A DNA stretch of 64,000 nt from positions 124,001 to 188,000 of the forward strand of contig CALSVI010000008.1 of assembly GCA_943840615.1 (NCBI GenBank), given 5' to 3'. Below are positions 1-12,140 of this stretch, piece after piece (within the stretch, counting starts at the first letter, position 1; each line of letters opens with the position of its first letter). Origin of the DNA: an uncultured Luminiphilus sp. GTDB taxonomy: Bacteria > Pseudomonadota > Gammaproteobacteria > Pseudomonadales > Halieaceae. The translations under genes and the position numbers were made by a program. The notes beneath the pieces are model-generated. The model was not told the origin of the DNA. It worked only from the letters and a program-made list of their open reading frames with translations, and searched no databases.

Positions 1-2472
1 CAGGATTGTGATGGCGCTGACTTTAGCCAGTCTCCCAGATAGGCTTCGTTACGTTTGAAGCGCTCGCGATCCAAATCAGTGGCGTTACCGACAAACACCG
101 GTAACTCGGTGGCGGGTGAAATATTAGACTCGGATCGGATGGTTCGGATACCCACGATGATTTGTTTCAGCCATTCGATTTCATTTTCAGACTCTTCATC
201 GAGGCGTGCTGGCTCGCGAGCAGGCCAGGGCGCGAGCATAATGCTGTCCCCATGCCGGCCAACCAGTGGGCTGACGGTTTGCCATATTTCTTCAGTCAGG
301 AAAGGCATGAAGGGATGCAGCATTCGCAACGACTTGCTCCAACACCACAATCAAGGTTCTGCGTGTCGCGAGTTGGTCTGCTTCCGCCGCAGTCTCATCC
401 CATAACACAGGCTTAGACAGCTCGAGGTACCAGTCGCAAAATTCATTCCAGACGAAGTCATATAGCGCCTGTGACGCCAGATCAAAACGGTAGCTGTCAT
501 AGGCGGCTTCGACGGCGTGCAGCGTGACTTCGAGCCGACTGCGGATCCAGCGATCTGCAAGCGATAGCGGTGCATTGCCTTCGCCGAGATCGTGGCCCTC
601 GGCATGGCTCAAGACATACCGTGATGCATTCCAGATCTTATTGCAGAAATTCCGGTAGCCCTCCATGCGACCAATATCAAATTTGATATCCCGACCGGTG
701 GAGGCAAGCGAGTAAAAGGTGTAACGCAGTGCGTCGGTGCCATACCCGGTAATGCCGTCCGGGAACTGTTTACGAGTAGCCTTCTCGATTTTGGCCGCGA
801 GCTGCGGCTGCATCAGGTTGCTGGTACGTTTCGCTATGAGCGTTTCAAGTTCGATGCCGTCAATCAAGTCGATTGGGTCCAGCACGTTCCCCTTCGATTT
901 CGACATTTTTTGGCCTTCACCGTCACGCACCAGTCCGTGAACGTAAACCGTATGAAATGGGACCTCGTCCATGAACTTCATGGACATCATGATCATGCGG
1001 GCTACCCAGAAGAAGATAATGTCAAAGCCCGTGACGAGCACTGACGCAGGATGAAAGGTTTCAAGGTCCGGATGTTTTTCAGGCCAGCCCAGAGTAGAAA
1101 ACGTCCATAGGGCGGAGGAGAACCACGTATCCAGTACATCGTTATCTTGTCGCAGCGATATTGAGTCCGGGATGTCGTTTGCCTTGCGAACCTGTGTTTC
1201 CGATTCACCAACGTAAACGTTACCCGCCTTGTCGTACCATGCCGGGATACGGTGCCCCCACCAAAGCTGACGGCTGATGCACCAATCCTGAATGTCTCTC
1301 ATCCAGGCGAAGTAGGTGTTCTCCCACTGTTTAGGCACAAACTGTATCGCCCCGGTCTCCACTGCCGTGATCGCCGGTCCAGCAAGCTTTTTAGCATCGA
1401 CATACCATTGCGGCGTTAGCCAGGGCTCAATCACGGCACCCGAGCGGTCACCTCGCGGCACCTTCAGGGTATGTGCTTCAATTTTTTCCAGCAGTCCTAG
1501 CTGTTCAAGCTCGTTGATAATCAGCGCTCTTGCGTCATATCGATCCATGCCGCGAAAACGCTGCGGCGCTTCATCGTTGATTTTGGCCTCGGCGGTAAGC
1601 ACATTGATCTTGGGCAGCTTATGACGCTCGCCCATGGCGTAGTCGTTAAAGTCATGGGCAGGGGTGATTTTGACGCAGCCTGAGCCGAACTCCGGGTCGA
1701 CGTAATCATCAGCAATGATGGGGATGACACGATCTGTCAGCGGCAGTTCAATCGTTTGCCCAATGAGATGTCGATAGCGCTCGTCCTCCGGATGTACGGC
1801 TACCGCCGTGTCTCCCAGCATGGTTTCGGGTCGCGTTGTCGCCACTACGAGGTGCCCCTCGCCGTTGCTCAGCGGGTAACGCAGGTGCCAGAGTGAGCCC
1901 GCTTCCTCCTCCTGCACGACCTCAAGATCCGATATCGCTGTCAGGAATTGAGGGTCCCAGTTGACCAACCGATACCCTCGGTAAATCAAGCCCTGTTCGT
2001 GCAACGAGATAAAGACCTGCTGTACGGCTTTCGATAAGCCGGGGTCCATCGTAAACCGTTCTCGGGTCCAGTCCGGCGAAGTGCCGAGACGTCGTAGCTG
2101 CTGGGTAATGGCGCCGCCGGATTCCGCCTTCCAATCCCACACGCGATCAATGAAGGCTTCTCTACCCAGCGCTGCTCGCGACGTGCCCTCTGCCTCAAGC
2201 TGTCGCTCGACCACCATTTGAGTGGCGATTCCGGCGTGATCGGTACCCACCTGCCACAGCGTGTTCTGACCTCGCATCCGCTGGTAGCGAATAAGAGCAT
2301 CCATAATCGCCTGCTGGAAACCGTGCCCCATATGCAAAGTGCCCGTGACATTGGGGGGAGGAATGGGGATGCAGTAAGCGGGTCCCTCTCCTGACGGCGC
2401 GAAGTAGCCTTTCGACTCCCAGCGCTCATACCAGCGCGTCTCGATATCGGCGGGCGAGAAGTTTTTATCCAT
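1..2472 (-). CDS. valS: Valyl-tRNA synthetase, 3' end cut by window edge, two frame breaks
   Basis: This enzyme charges tRNA-Val with valine in the cytoplasm. The class I signatures are visible: HMGH (HIGH box) at residues 47-50 and KMSKS near residue 522, with an editing domain between them. The start is the ATG at 2470-2472 ([11 protein letters not shown]); a GTG two codons upstream is possible. The frame breaks at about position 330, where one extra base turns the expected [16 protein letters not shown] into a short tail that ends at 292. The ValS anticodon-binding sequence resumes directly in the next frame. A second break lies in the CCC run at 34-36, where one base appears to be missing, after which [10 protein letters not shown] resumes. 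The C-terminal coiled coil lies beyond the window. Both breaks look like sequencing errors because the gene is essential. It is followed upstream on the same strand by holC and pepA, the usual gammaproteobacterial order. Confidence 0.95.
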
Positions 2473-2513
2473 TGTCACGGTCGTGGCTGCTCTTGGGTAC
2501 GTGTCGTGATCTA

Positions 2514-4428
<1,915 letters not shown>

Positions 4429-4534
4429 AGAGGGTTCCGAAATAGGTTCAGTCGATAAGAAGGGCGCTAGTGTATGATGACGTGGCCGTTAACGAAATAA
4501 CCCTTTGCGAGACTGTCGCGGACTATTTGACGCC

Positions 4535-5627
4535 ATGCGGATCCTTCGATACCTCACTCGAGATATTTTACTGCATGCCGCTGCGGTCAGTTTCGTGCTG
4601 TTCCTCGTTGTATTTGCGGGTCGCTTTATTCGCTACCTCGCCGAGGCGGCGGTCGGGTCACTCACCGGCGATGTCTTATTACCCATTATGTTATTCAAAC
4701 TGCCCGGCTTCTTCGAAATGATTCTGCCGCTGGGGCTATTTATTGGCATTTTGTTAAGTCTGGGTCGGCTCTACGCGGAGAGTGAAATGGTTGTACTGCG
4801 GGCCTGCGGTGTGGGTCCGGGCAAGCTGGCCCTCTATGTCATGGTCCCTGCCGCAGTGGTCATGGTGGTCGTGGCGACATTGTCGCTGATGGTCGCGCCG
4901 GAAGGATCAGCCAGAGCGCAGGTGCTGCTCGATAATCCCCGTTCGGCGGAGGGCCTTCACATGCTCAATGAAGGGCGCTTTAGAAAGCAGCGGCGGGGCG
5001 ATTACGTGACTTACGCGGAGCGCATTGACGACGATGGCTTAATGCACAACATCTTCGTGTTTCGAGCGCGAGCCGGGTTCAATGGACGATTTCTACACTG
5101 CGACCTTTGCCGAGGAGGGTGAAATTGTTTTCGAAGAGGCGAGCGGACGGCGTTACCTGGAACTGAGAGGCGGTAGCCGTTATCGCGCAGAGCCGGGTGA
5201 GCGAGCGCTGGAAGAAATCACGTTTAACCTTTACGGAGAGCTGATACCCGAGCCCAAGAATAGTCTTCGTCGCACCGGTAAGGTGGAGTCCTTGACCACC
5301 GCTGAGCTATGGCATAGCGATGAACCTCGGCTGCGGGGGGCGCTGTGGTGGCGGTTGTCGTTACCGATGATGGTTCCAGCCGTCGCAGTGATTGCGCTGG
5401 CTCTGAGTCGGACCGATGCGCGCAGAGGGCGGTATGCGAAAGTCGGCCCGGCAATGGTGGTATTGCTGCTCTACTTTCTCTGTTTGACTCAGGGGCGAAG
5501 TGCGATTGAAGGAGGGCAAGGTCCGACTGTGATGATGGCGGTGCATATCGCCTTCGGTGTGCTGGCACTGACGCTACTGCAGTGGGAGCGAATCATGAAG
5601 CGGTGGAAGGCGGCATCCCGTGCATAA
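4535..5627 (+). CDS. lptF: LPS export permease LptF, one frame break
   Basis: LptF is one of two permease subunits of the LptB2FG ABC transporter that extracts lipopolysaccharide from the inner membrane. The ATG at 4535 (MRILRYLTRDILL) is preferred over upstream in-frame starts because this is the usual LptF N-terminus. There are three N-terminal membrane helices, a periplasmic beta-jellyroll region and three C-terminal helices. The frame breaks at the TTT at 5060-5062: removing one T joins IFV to FEREPGSMDDFYTATF. Repaired length is 363 residues. The end overlaps lptG by 8 bp. A TATGAT hexamer at 4473-4478 is a candidate -10 element in the pepA/lptF divergent gap, without a clear -35. Confidence 0.92.
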
Positions 5628-6681
5628 GTTCGATCTCTATATCGGTCGATCAGTATTCTGGGCGACGCTGGGCGTCCTGCTTTTGCTGGTGGGCCTCGAC
5701 GCGCTGACCTCGGTCGTAGATGAAGCCGACGATATGAGGGACGGCTACAGTTTTGTGGATGTGTTGATCTACGTGGGCTATACGGTTCCCAGGCGGGTTC
5801 ACGAGTTCGTTCCTTTCGCCGCGCTGATTGGCGCCCTGATTGGTCTGGGACGACTGGCGGCGTCGAGCGAGTTGGTCGTGATGCGCGCCGCGGGTGTATC
5901 CATGTTTAGCCTGTCGATCATGGTGTTGAAGCCGGCGCTCTTGGTGGCGGCTTTGGGTTTTTCCGTTGGCGAGTTTATTGCCCCACATACCGAGCAGTTG
6001 GCGATGAGTCATCGCGCATTGGCGCAGCGGTCTGAATCGGCCGTAGCAGGCCGATTCGGCGCTTGGAACCGGGACGGAAACACCTTCGTCCATGTCGATG
6101 CAGTGCAGCGCGGGGGCATAGCGTATGGCGTGACCTTACTGAGCTTCGATGATGGCCGGCGACTGCAAAGCACATTGATGGCAGAGCGAGCGACCCATGC
6201 CGGAGATCACTGGATGCTGGAGCAGGTGAAGTTGACCCGGCTCGAGTCAGGTGCGACCCACGTCGAAGAGAAAACACTCTGGCGTTGGGATACGGCCATC
6301 ACGCCGCAGCTGCTAACTCTTGACGTGGTGGAGCCCGAAACCCTGCCGGTGCTGCAGCTCTGGCCTTATGCGCAATATCTCAAGCAACAGGGCATGGTGT
6401 TTGTCGACATTGAGCTCGCCTTTTGGCGAAAGTTGTTACAGCCGCTAGCGACACTGGGTTTAGTGCTGGTCGCAATGTCCTTTATTTTTGGGCCGCTGCG
6501 CGAAGGCACGATGGGAGCCAGAATCTTTGTGGGTGTCATTGTGGGAGTGGTGTTCCGGATCAGTCAGGACTTTTTTGGCCCGGCGAGCCTGATTTTTGGT
6601 TATGACCCGATGATGGCGGCGCTGCTCCCCATCGCAATGTGTTGGTTGGGTGGTGCGTGGCTTCTGTGGCGCCGCGCATGA
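5620..6681 (+). CDS. lptG: LPS export permease LptG
   Basis: LptG is the second permease of the LptB2FG transporter and pairs with LptF. The protein is 353 residues with the family layout: N-terminal helices (about residues 13-35, 60-80, 95-115), a periplasmic domain, and C-terminal helices (about 270-350). The GTG start at 5620 lies inside the lptF stop region (overlap 8 bp), indicating coupled translation. The frame is intact, unlike lptF. It is convergent with the RDD gene, separated by only 26 bp, with no obvious terminator hairpin. Confidence 0.93.
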   Translation: MHKFDLYIGRSVFWATLGVLLLLVGLDALTSVVDEADDMRDGYSFVDVLIYVGYTVPRRVHEFVPFAALIGALIGLGRLAASSELVVMRAAGVSMFSLSIMVLKPALLVAALGFSVGEFIAPHTEQLAMSHRALAQRSESAVAGRFGAWNRDGNTFVHVDAVQRGGIAYGVTLLSFDDGRRLQSTLMAERATHAGDHWMLEQVKLTRLESGATHVEEKTLWRWDTAITPQLLTLDVVEPETLPVLQLWPYAQYLKQQGMVFVDIELAFWRKLLQPLATLGLVLVAMSFIFGPLREGTMGARIFVGVIVGVVFRISQDFFGPASLIFGYDPMMAALLPIAMCWLGGAWLLWRRA

Positions 6682-6707
6682 GAAATCTCGGTGTAATGCG
6701 AGCCCCT

Positions 6708-7166
6708 CTAACCGGACTTTGGCACCAATACTAAACGGGTTTGTGACAGGCGATCGTGCCAGTAGCGATGGTGAGGAGGCACGAAGCGCCATAGGTAGCC
6801 GCCAGCGAAAAATACTGCCGAGAGTAGTGCCCCCGATAGGCGTACTGCCACTTGTTGCCATGTGAGCGGCTCCCCCGATGCGCTCACCAGCTTGATACGC
6901 CAGGCCTGCATCCCGAGTGTTTGCCCTGCGCGGCGCCAGAAGATGCCGAAAAAAAGGAGCAGGATTAGTGCCCAGCTGCACCATTGTAGAACTGCCGGCA
7001 CCGCGGGTTCGTCGAGGTTTTCGGTGGGGCCAAAGACCGCTATCCATAGCGCCGCGGCGGCCATGAAAAGCGGAATAATAAGAAGCGAGTCGTAGAGCAT
7101 CGCCAATAAGTGTCGCCACAATGGGACTGCTGAAAGCGGTTCGGTGGTGTGCAGAGGTTGATCCAT
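6708..7166 (-). CDS. RDD family membrane protein
   Basis: This 152-residue integral membrane protein belongs to the RDD family. Hydrophobic segments are at about residues 19-45, 62-82 and 109-125. The conserved pattern is seen as WRRAGQTLGMQAWRIKLV and the closing HDRLSQTRLV, although the eponymous R-D-D motif near the N-terminus is only partly recognisable. Function of the family is poorly defined; some members are implicated in cation transport. RDD genes commonly sit next to lptF-lptG in gammaproteobacteria, which matches here. It diverges from bolA. Confidence 0.82.
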   Translation of the reverse strand: MDQPLHTTEPLSAVPLWRHLLAMLYDSLLIIPLFMAAAALWIAVFGPTENLDEPAVPAVLQWCSWALILLLFFGIFWRRAGQTLGMQAWRIKLVSASGEPLTWQQVAVRLSGALLSAVFFAGGYLWRFVPPHHRYWHDRLSQTRLVLVPKSG

Positions 7167-7240
7167 TTGCAGGTGTGTATCCAGGAGATGTCTGGGCTAT
7201 TTCAACGTAAAATAGCACGCTTGAGATCGGGACTGGTGAG

Positions 7241-7553
7241 ATGACAATACAAAGTGAGATGACAACAGCACTGGAAGCGACGTTTCGGCCAGCGAAGCTG
7301 TCGGTTGAAAACGAGAGCCATCGGCATAATGTGCCAGTCTGATTCCGAGACGCATTTTAAGGTGACGCTGGTGAGCGAGATGTTTACCGGGCAGCGCAGT
7401 GTCAAGCGACACCAATCAGTGTATGCCGTGCTGGCCGAATGGCTTGCAGGGCCGGTACACGCCTTGGCGCTTCACACCTATACACCTGAAGAGTGGATGC
7501 AGGTTGATGGGGCACCCGACTCGCCCGACTGTCGGGGCGGTACCGGGAAATGA
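7241..7553 (+). CDS. bolA: BolA family protein, one frame break
   Basis: BolA proteins partner with monothiol glutaredoxins in iron-sulfur and iron homeostasis and can affect cell-shape genes. From the ATG at 7241 the sequence reads the BolA N-terminus with the conserved [11 protein letters not shown]. It then hits a stop after position 7336, where one extra base breaks the frame. The next frame resumes [16 protein letters not shown] and runs to [16 protein letters not shown], the family hallmark. The span is 313 bases, one more than a multiple of three, giving 103 residues once repaired. The conserved His in HALALHTY is present. The stop overlaps the trhO start as ATGA, so the two genes are coupled. 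Confidence 0.88.
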
Positions 7554-8524
7554 CGCGAGCAGAGGCGCATGCAGACCGGGTCGTGGCGGCGCTATACCGT
7601 TTTGTCTCGCTGGATGATTATGCCAATCTGAAGGCGCCTTTGCTGGAGGTTTGCCGGCAGGCGGGGGTGAAAGGAACTTTGCTGCTCGCACGGGAAGGCA
7701 TTAATGGCACGATTGCAGGTAGCCGAACCGGAATCGATTCGGTGATTCGCTGGTTGCGCCGCGACCCGCGTCTTGCCGATCTCGACTGGAAGGAATCGCG
7801 GCACGCTGCGGCGCCTTTTCATCGTATGAAAGTGAAGTTGAAGAAAGAGATCGTCACGATGGGGGTGGAGGACATCGATCCGACGGCCTGCGTGGGACGC
7901 TATGCAACGCCGCTGCAATGGAATGCACTGATTGATGATCCTGAGTGTCTGGTAATCGATACCCGGAACGATTACGAAGTGGCTATTGGCAGTTTCAAGG
8001 GAGCGGTGAACCCGGGTACGCAGAGCTTTCGAGATTTTCCGGGCTGGGTTCGGCATCATCTGAAGCCCGAAAAACATACCAAGGTGGCGATGTTTTGTAC
8101 GGGAGGCATCCGCTGCGAGAAGTCGACCTCTTACCTTGTCTCACAGGGGTTTGATGAGGTCTGGCATCTCAAGGGTGGGATTCTCAAATATCTCGAAGAG
8201 ATGCCGCAAACCGAATCCCGCTGGGAGGGAGAGTGCTTTGTTTTTGACTCGCGCGTGGCTATCGATCACAACCTTGAGAAGGGGAGTTTTGATCAGTGTT
8301 ATGCCTGCCGACATCCGATCACGGAACAGGATAAGACCTCGGCGCACTACGAGAAGGGCGTGTCTTGCCCCCGATGCTACGGGGATCTGACGCCCGACAA
8401 GCTGGCCCGTTTTGCGGAGCGGCAGAGACAGGTTGAATTGTCGGCGGATCGCGGCGAGGAGCACATCGGTAGCCCACCCCCTGAGCGTCAACGCAGTCGT
8501 CGCACTCGCTCAAGCAGTGACTGA
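7550..8524 (+). CDS. trhO: tRNA uridine(34) hydroxylase, rhodanese type
   Basis: TrhO (formerly YceA) performs oxygen-dependent hydroxylation of U34 in tRNA anticodons, an early step toward 5-(carboxy)methoxyuridine. The 324-residue protein has an N-terminal acylphosphatase-like domain ([24 protein letters not shown]) and a central rhodanese domain with the active cysteine in [10 protein letters not shown] near residue 183. A C-terminal cysteine cluster follows ([16 protein letters not shown]). The ATG overlaps the bolA stop. The C-terminal tail is Arg/Ser-rich. The 3' end overlaps the convergent protease gene by 37 bp. Confidence 0.93.
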   Translation: MTRAEAHADRVVAALYRFVSLDDYANLKAPLLEVCRQAGVKGTLLLAREGINGTIAGSRTGIDSVIRWLRRDPRLADLDWKESRHAAAPFHRMKVKLKKEIVTMGVEDIDPTACVGRYATPLQWNALIDDPECLVIDTRNDYEVAIGSFKGAVNPGTQSFRDFPGWVRHHLKPEKHTKVAMFCTGGIRCEKSTSYLVSQGFDEVWHLKGGILKYLEEMPQTESRWEGECFVFDSRVAIDHNLEKGSFDQCYACRHPITEQDKTSAHYEKGVSCPRCYGDLTPDKLARFAERQRQVELSADRGEEHIGSPPPERQRSRRTRSSSD

Positions 8525-9216
8525 GTGGGGTAAAAAAAGCTCACCGTGTTTCCATCCCCAGCTGAAATGATGCCGAGTAGCCGTGCGCTTCCGCTGGCGG
8601 TCTGAGTAAGAATCGCGCCGCCAGACGCGCCTTGTCTGGCAACACAGTTTGACGCTGCCGGGCGGGATTCTGAGTCGGTCACGAGGCAGGTCGTATCGGC
8701 TAACAGCTGTCTGTGGGTCATTGAGCCATGGAGGTGCTCGGTGGGCGCGAAGCCCGCCGCGATAACTCGCGAACCGGATCGAGGCCCGTTAAGCGAGATG
8801 GGAATCCAGCCCGCGGTGAAAGTCGGACGCTGCGCGCGCAGCAGGGCCCAATCCTCCAGCATGGAGCCGCCGCTCGCGATGAGTGTCAGCATCAAGGGCT
8901 CCTCTTCTCGGGGCAAGACGAGTTGCAGCGGGTCAAGGGTCGATCGATAACCGTCAAAGCAGTGCCATGCACTGACAAAAATAGGCAGCGGGCCGGGAGT
9001 GATCGCCACCGCCGAGCAGTGTTCCGTAAAGTGCCGTAGTCGGCCATCCTCTATGCGTTTGACAGGGACTTCCAGTTGACCGATGGCTAACTGCCAGTGG
9101 GCGGTATGTGGCCCGAGAGGCGTTCGCGGATCGCCGGCTGGCGCGACCGTGGGGGCCAGCAGTAGCCCGATACAGAGTATCGCTCTGGCCAAAGAGTGAT
9201 TGCCGCGACGACACAT
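8488..9216 (-). CDS. Secreted trypsin-like serine protease
   Basis: This is a 242-residue trypsin-fold (S1-like) protein. An N-terminal signal peptide spans roughly residues 8-27 ([19 protein letters not shown]). The catalytic triad is visible: His85 in SAWHCF, Asp122 in EDWALL and Ser198 in GASGGA, so it should be active in the periplasm or outside the cell. The Cys pair C67/C86 suits the usual disulfide next to the histidine. No substrate can be inferred. It stands alone, convergent with trhO (37 bp overlap) and divergent from rarD. Confidence 0.82.
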   Translation of the reverse strand: MCRRGNHSLARAILCIGLLLAPTVAPAGDPRTPLGPHTAHWQLAIGQLEVPVKRIEDGRLRHFTEHCSAVAITPGPLPIFVSAWHCFDGYRSTLDPLQLVLPREEEPLMLTLIASGGSMLEDWALLRAQRPTFTAGWIPISLNGPRSGSRVIAAGFAPTEHLHGSMTHRQLLADTTCLVTDSESRPAASNCVARQGASGGAILTQTASGSARLLGIISAGDGNTVSFFYPTQSLLERVRRLR

Positions 9217-9372
9217 AGCAAAGCCGGTGCATCCGATTGATCGGGCAAAGTATCACTCTCGGTGTCACTCTGAAAAGCACATCGTATTAGAAGGCCATTT
9301 TCCGCGCTTGCTTAGTGTAGTCTCGCGCTGAGGTCAGTCAGACGATGGTTCACCACGACCTGCCTCAGAGGA

Positions 9373-10263
9373 GTGAAAAATTTGCAGTACACAGCACAGC
9401 AGCTGCGAACCGGATTGGCACTCGGGGTTTTCGCCAATATTATTTGGGGCGTGTCCGCCTTGTACTGGGTCGAGACAGCGCCCGTCAGTCCGGCGGATGT
9501 CGTAGCCCACCGCGCAATCTGGAGTTTGCCAGTGGCAGCACTGGTTTTGCTGTGGGTGGGGCGATTCCGTGCAACGTGGGCTTTGGTGCGGGTACCGACA
9601 ACACTGCTCTGGAGCGCTGCGGCTACTATTCTCCTGAGCCTCAACTGGGGTGTGTTCGTTTATGCGGTTTTCTCCGGGCGTGCGACGGAGGCGAGTCTGG
9701 GCTATTTCATGGTGCCGCTTCTCACCATCATGGTCGGCAAGGTGGTATTCCATGAGACGCTGGGTCCGGCTCAGCGAGTCGCCATTGTATTAGCGGTATT
9801 TGCGGTGGCGCTCCAGCTCATATCCTACGGCAGCCTTCCGTGGATCAGCCTGGTGGTGGCGGCTAGCTTCTCCCTGTACGCCGCGATTCGTAAAAAGATT
9901 GAAGCCGATACCATGCAGGGATTGTTTATCGAAACGCTCTGTATGGCACCCTTTGCCTTAGCGTGGTTGTGGATGACAGGCGGTGCCGGGATGGGTCAGC
10001 ACGGCCTGAAGGTCGATGTATTCCTGTTGCTCGCGGGCATCTACACCGCGACGCCGTTGCTGACCTATATTGCTGCGTCACGGCTGTTACCGCTGAATAT
10101 CGTTGGCTTAATCTCTTACCTGGGACCGTCGCTTCAGCTCTTGGTGGCGCAAACGGTGCTGGGCGAGTCCATTGATACGGTCACCGTGATCTCTTTTACG
10201 TTGGTTTGGGTCGGCGTGCTATTGGTGTCGGGTCAGGGGTTGGCGCGCATTCGTAAGCGCTAG
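9373..10263 (+). CDS. rarD: EamA-family permease RarD
   Basis: RarD proteins are ten-helix drug/metabolite transporter superfamily members in the inner membrane. The substrate is not established, though the name comes from a chloramphenicol-sensitivity link. The 296-residue protein starts with GTG at 9373, preceded by an AGAGGAG ribosome site. It shows the RarD landmark GVFANIIWGVSALYW and two EamA repeats. The central CLxL-type and LLTYIAASRLLPLNIVG segments fit the family. A short 18 bp gap to ung suggests co-transcription. Confidence 0.88.
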   Translation: MKNLQYTAQQLRTGLALGVFANIIWGVSALYWVETAPVSPADVVAHRAIWSLPVAALVLLWVGRFRATWALVRVPTTLLWSAAATILLSLNWGVFVYAVFSGRATEASLGYFMVPLLTIMVGKVVFHETLGPAQRVAIVLAVFAVALQLISYGSLPWISLVVAASFSLYAAIRKKIEADTMQGLFIETLCMAPFALAWLWMTGGAGMGQHGLKVDVFLLLAGIYTATPLLTYIAASRLLPLNIVGLISYLGPSLQLLVAQTVLGESIDTVTVISFTLVWVGVLLVSGQGLARIRKR

Positions 10264-10281
10264 GGGCTGGATGATGAGCGT

Positions 10282-10965
10282 ATGACCGTCGCGGTACGAT
10301 TAAGGCAGGAGTGGCTGGCACTGCTTGAGCGCGAATTCGAGCAAGAGTACATGATCCAATTGGGGGAATTTTTACGCGCCGAGAAAGCGGCGGGCAAAGT
10401 TGTTTATCCTCCGGGTGCCGATTTCTTTGCTGCCCTTGAGGCCACCCCTCCGTCTGCGGTCAAAGTGATTATTTTGGGTCAGGATCCCTATCACGGTCCG
10501 GGGCAGGCTCACGGCCTCAGTTTTTCCGTCAAAGGGGGGCAGCGGATCCCGCCATCGTTGCAGAATATATTCCGGGAGCTGCATGAGGATGAGGGGCTGG
10601 TCCCGCCAACACAGGGTGACCTGTCTGTGTGGGCTGAGCGGGGTGTGCTGCTGCTCAATAGCGTGCTGTCGGTTGAGCGAGGCCTCGCAGGGTCTCATCA
10701 GGGTAAGGGCTGGGAGCAGTTCACCGATGCGGTGATTGCTCGACTGAACATGAGCCACGCACCGCTGGTATTTATGTTGTGGGGCGCCCAAGCGCAGCGC
10801 AAAGGGGCGGGCATTGACCGTGATCGTCACTGTGTTTTGACTGCGCCACACCCTTCGCCGCTTTCAGCCCATCGCGGTTTTTTAGGTTGTCGACACTTTA
10901 GTCAGGCCAACGCTTTCCTAATCTCCAATCAACGTGAGCCGGTAGATTGGTCCTTGTCGTCGTGA
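10282..10965 (+). CDS. ung: Uracil-DNA glycosylase
   Basis: Ung removes uracil from DNA to start base-excision repair. The family 1 signature GQDPYHGPGQAHGLSFSV is present with catalytic Asp68. The second motif HPSPLSAHRGFLGC lies near residue 190 and carries the catalytic His. Length (227 residues) matches family 1 enzymes. The gene follows rarD closely on the same strand and its 3' end overlaps the convergent ygfZ gene by 37 bp. Confidence 0.96.
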   Translation: MTVAVRLRQEWLALLEREFEQEYMIQLGEFLRAEKAAGKVVYPPGADFFAALEATPPSAVKVIILGQDPYHGPGQAHGLSFSVKGGQRIPPSLQNIFRELHEDEGLVPPTQGDLSVWAERGVLLLNSVLSVERGLAGSHQGKGWEQFTDAVIARLNMSHAPLVFMLWGAQAQRKGAGIDRDRHCVLTAPHPSPLSAHRGFLGCRHFSQANAFLISNQREPVDWSLSS

Positions 10966-11807
10966 CAGGGCGAAATATGGGTTAGCGCTTCCCCTCCTGC
11001 TCGCAGGGTAACCCTGCCTGCCGCTGCTGCGGGGACGAGTTCGATGAGCAATTCGGTGTTGCCGTTGTGCTGGCAATGGTTGACGATGCTGCCGACGGGC
11101 CGGTTATCCGCGTCGATCAGCGCGTCGCCCGATACCACGGAAGCGGCGACTTGCGCGCGATGTAGTCGGCGTTTCGGCGTGCCCCGATAGTGCAGTCGAG
11201 CGATAATTTCCTGGCCGGTATAGCACCCCTTGCTGAAGCTGACTGTCCCGTTAAGGTCGTAATTAAGATCTTGAGGTAGGTAGTGGCCCACGGTTTGCCG
11301 TTCAATTCTCGCTCGGTTGCCCAGTAATGCAGCGCACCTTTGAGTGGTGGGCTCGAGATCTTCGTTAGCGCCGGGTGGTCGCCATTGTTCGAGGTATCCG
11401 CCTTCGACGGGAATCGTCACAGCCGTTAGATTTTCCGCGTCGTATTCCAGCGCTGCTTGGGACTCGGCTTGTGTGCCCGGCGAGCCCTCGACGAGCCAGT
11501 GAGTGGGTGACAGCGTGCATCGGGAAAAGGCGAGGTAGGGCGTGAGATGCTCCGCCAGTTTATGCATGACAGGTTCCCTTCCCCTGAGCAGGATTTCTGC
11601 ATCACTGACCACGACGGCCAAAATGTCGGCTAATACGCGCCCTTTGGGATTGCAAAATGCCGCGTAGCGGATGTCTCCGGGGACGCAGGCGTTGAAATCG
11701 GCCGTCGTTTGCCCATGGAGAAAGTCGCCGGCCGCTTTGCCTTGCAGCCGCATGATGGTATCGGCCTGATCGGCGGAGGTACCAGATTGGGAAAGGGTCG
11801 AATGGGT
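10929..11807 (-). CDS. ygfZ: YgfZ/GcvT-like folate-binding protein
   Basis: YgfZ is a tetrahydrofolate-dependent protein needed for repair or assembly of some iron-sulfur enzymes. The hallmark KGCYTGQE motif with its essential Cys is present, followed by ARLHYRG. The GTG start at 11805-11807 (VTHSTLSQSG) is chosen because longer in-frame starts run into sdhE's upstream region and lack family similarity. It is divergent from sdhE, a common pairing in gammaproteobacteria, and convergent with ung. Confidence 0.9.
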   Translation of the reverse strand, partial: THSTLSQSGTSADQADTIMRLQGKAAGDFLHGQTTADFNACVPGDIRYAAFCNPKGRVLADILAVVVSDAEILLRGREPVMHKLAEHLTPYLAFSRCTLSPTHWLVEGSPGTQAESQAALEYDAENLTAVTIPVEGGYLEQWRPPGANEDLEPTTQRCAALLGNRARIERQTVGHYLPQDLNYDLNGTVSFSKGCYTGQEIIARLHYRGTPKRRLHRAQVAASVVSGDALIDADNRPVGSIVNHCQHNGNTELLIELVPAAAAGRVTLRAGGEALTHISPCHDDKDQSTGSR

Positions 11808-11876
11808 CACGGTAGGCGCTGCGAAATGAGAAAGGCCTATACTACAACGTTTAGTGGGCAAGGCCGCGGGTGTTCG

Positions 11877-12134
11877 ATGGATCAACGAGAAGAGTGGAAT
11901 AGGGCAAAGTGGGCCAGCCGTCGCGGGCTGCTGGAGCTCGATCTATTGCTATCCCCATTTGTAGCGGAGGCCTTCAGTGATTTAAGTGACGATCTAAGGG
12001 CTGATTATCGCGAACTACTCGTTCAGGATGATCAGGATCTTCTGGAGTGGATCATGGGGCGGGCGGACATCACCGATGTTCGATTTCTCGACATCGTAAG
12101 TAGCATCAGGCGCTTCCACCGCATCCCAGCATAG
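11877..12134 (+). CDS. sdhE: FAD assembly factor SdhE
   Basis: SdhE (CptB/YgfY) promotes covalent flavin attachment to succinate dehydrogenase and fumarate reductase. The 85-residue protein carries the conserved RRG motif (NRAKWASRRGLLELDLLL) and the acidic pattern DQDLLEWIMG. The start ATG at 11877 gives MDQREEWNRAKW, matching family length. An earlier in-frame ATG at 11709 was rejected because it would overlap ygfZ and has no family similarity. A TATACT hexamer at 11838-11843 could be its -10 box. It is convergent with nadB, six bases apart. Confidence 0.9.
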   Translation: MDQREEWNRAKWASRRGLLELDLLLSPFVAEAFSDLSDDLRADYRELLVQDDQDLLEWIMGRADITDVRFLDIVSSIRRFHRIPA

Positions 12135-12140
12135 CGACGC

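Noticed and set aside
8488-8524. Overlap of trhO and the protease gene
   Set aside because: Ordinary convergent overlap.
10929-10965. Overlap of ung and ygfZ ends as a regulatory antisense pair
   Set aside because: Short convergent overlaps are common in compact genomes; no other signal.
11709-11876. Longer sdhE start
   Set aside because: It overlaps ygfZ and adds no SdhE-like sequence.
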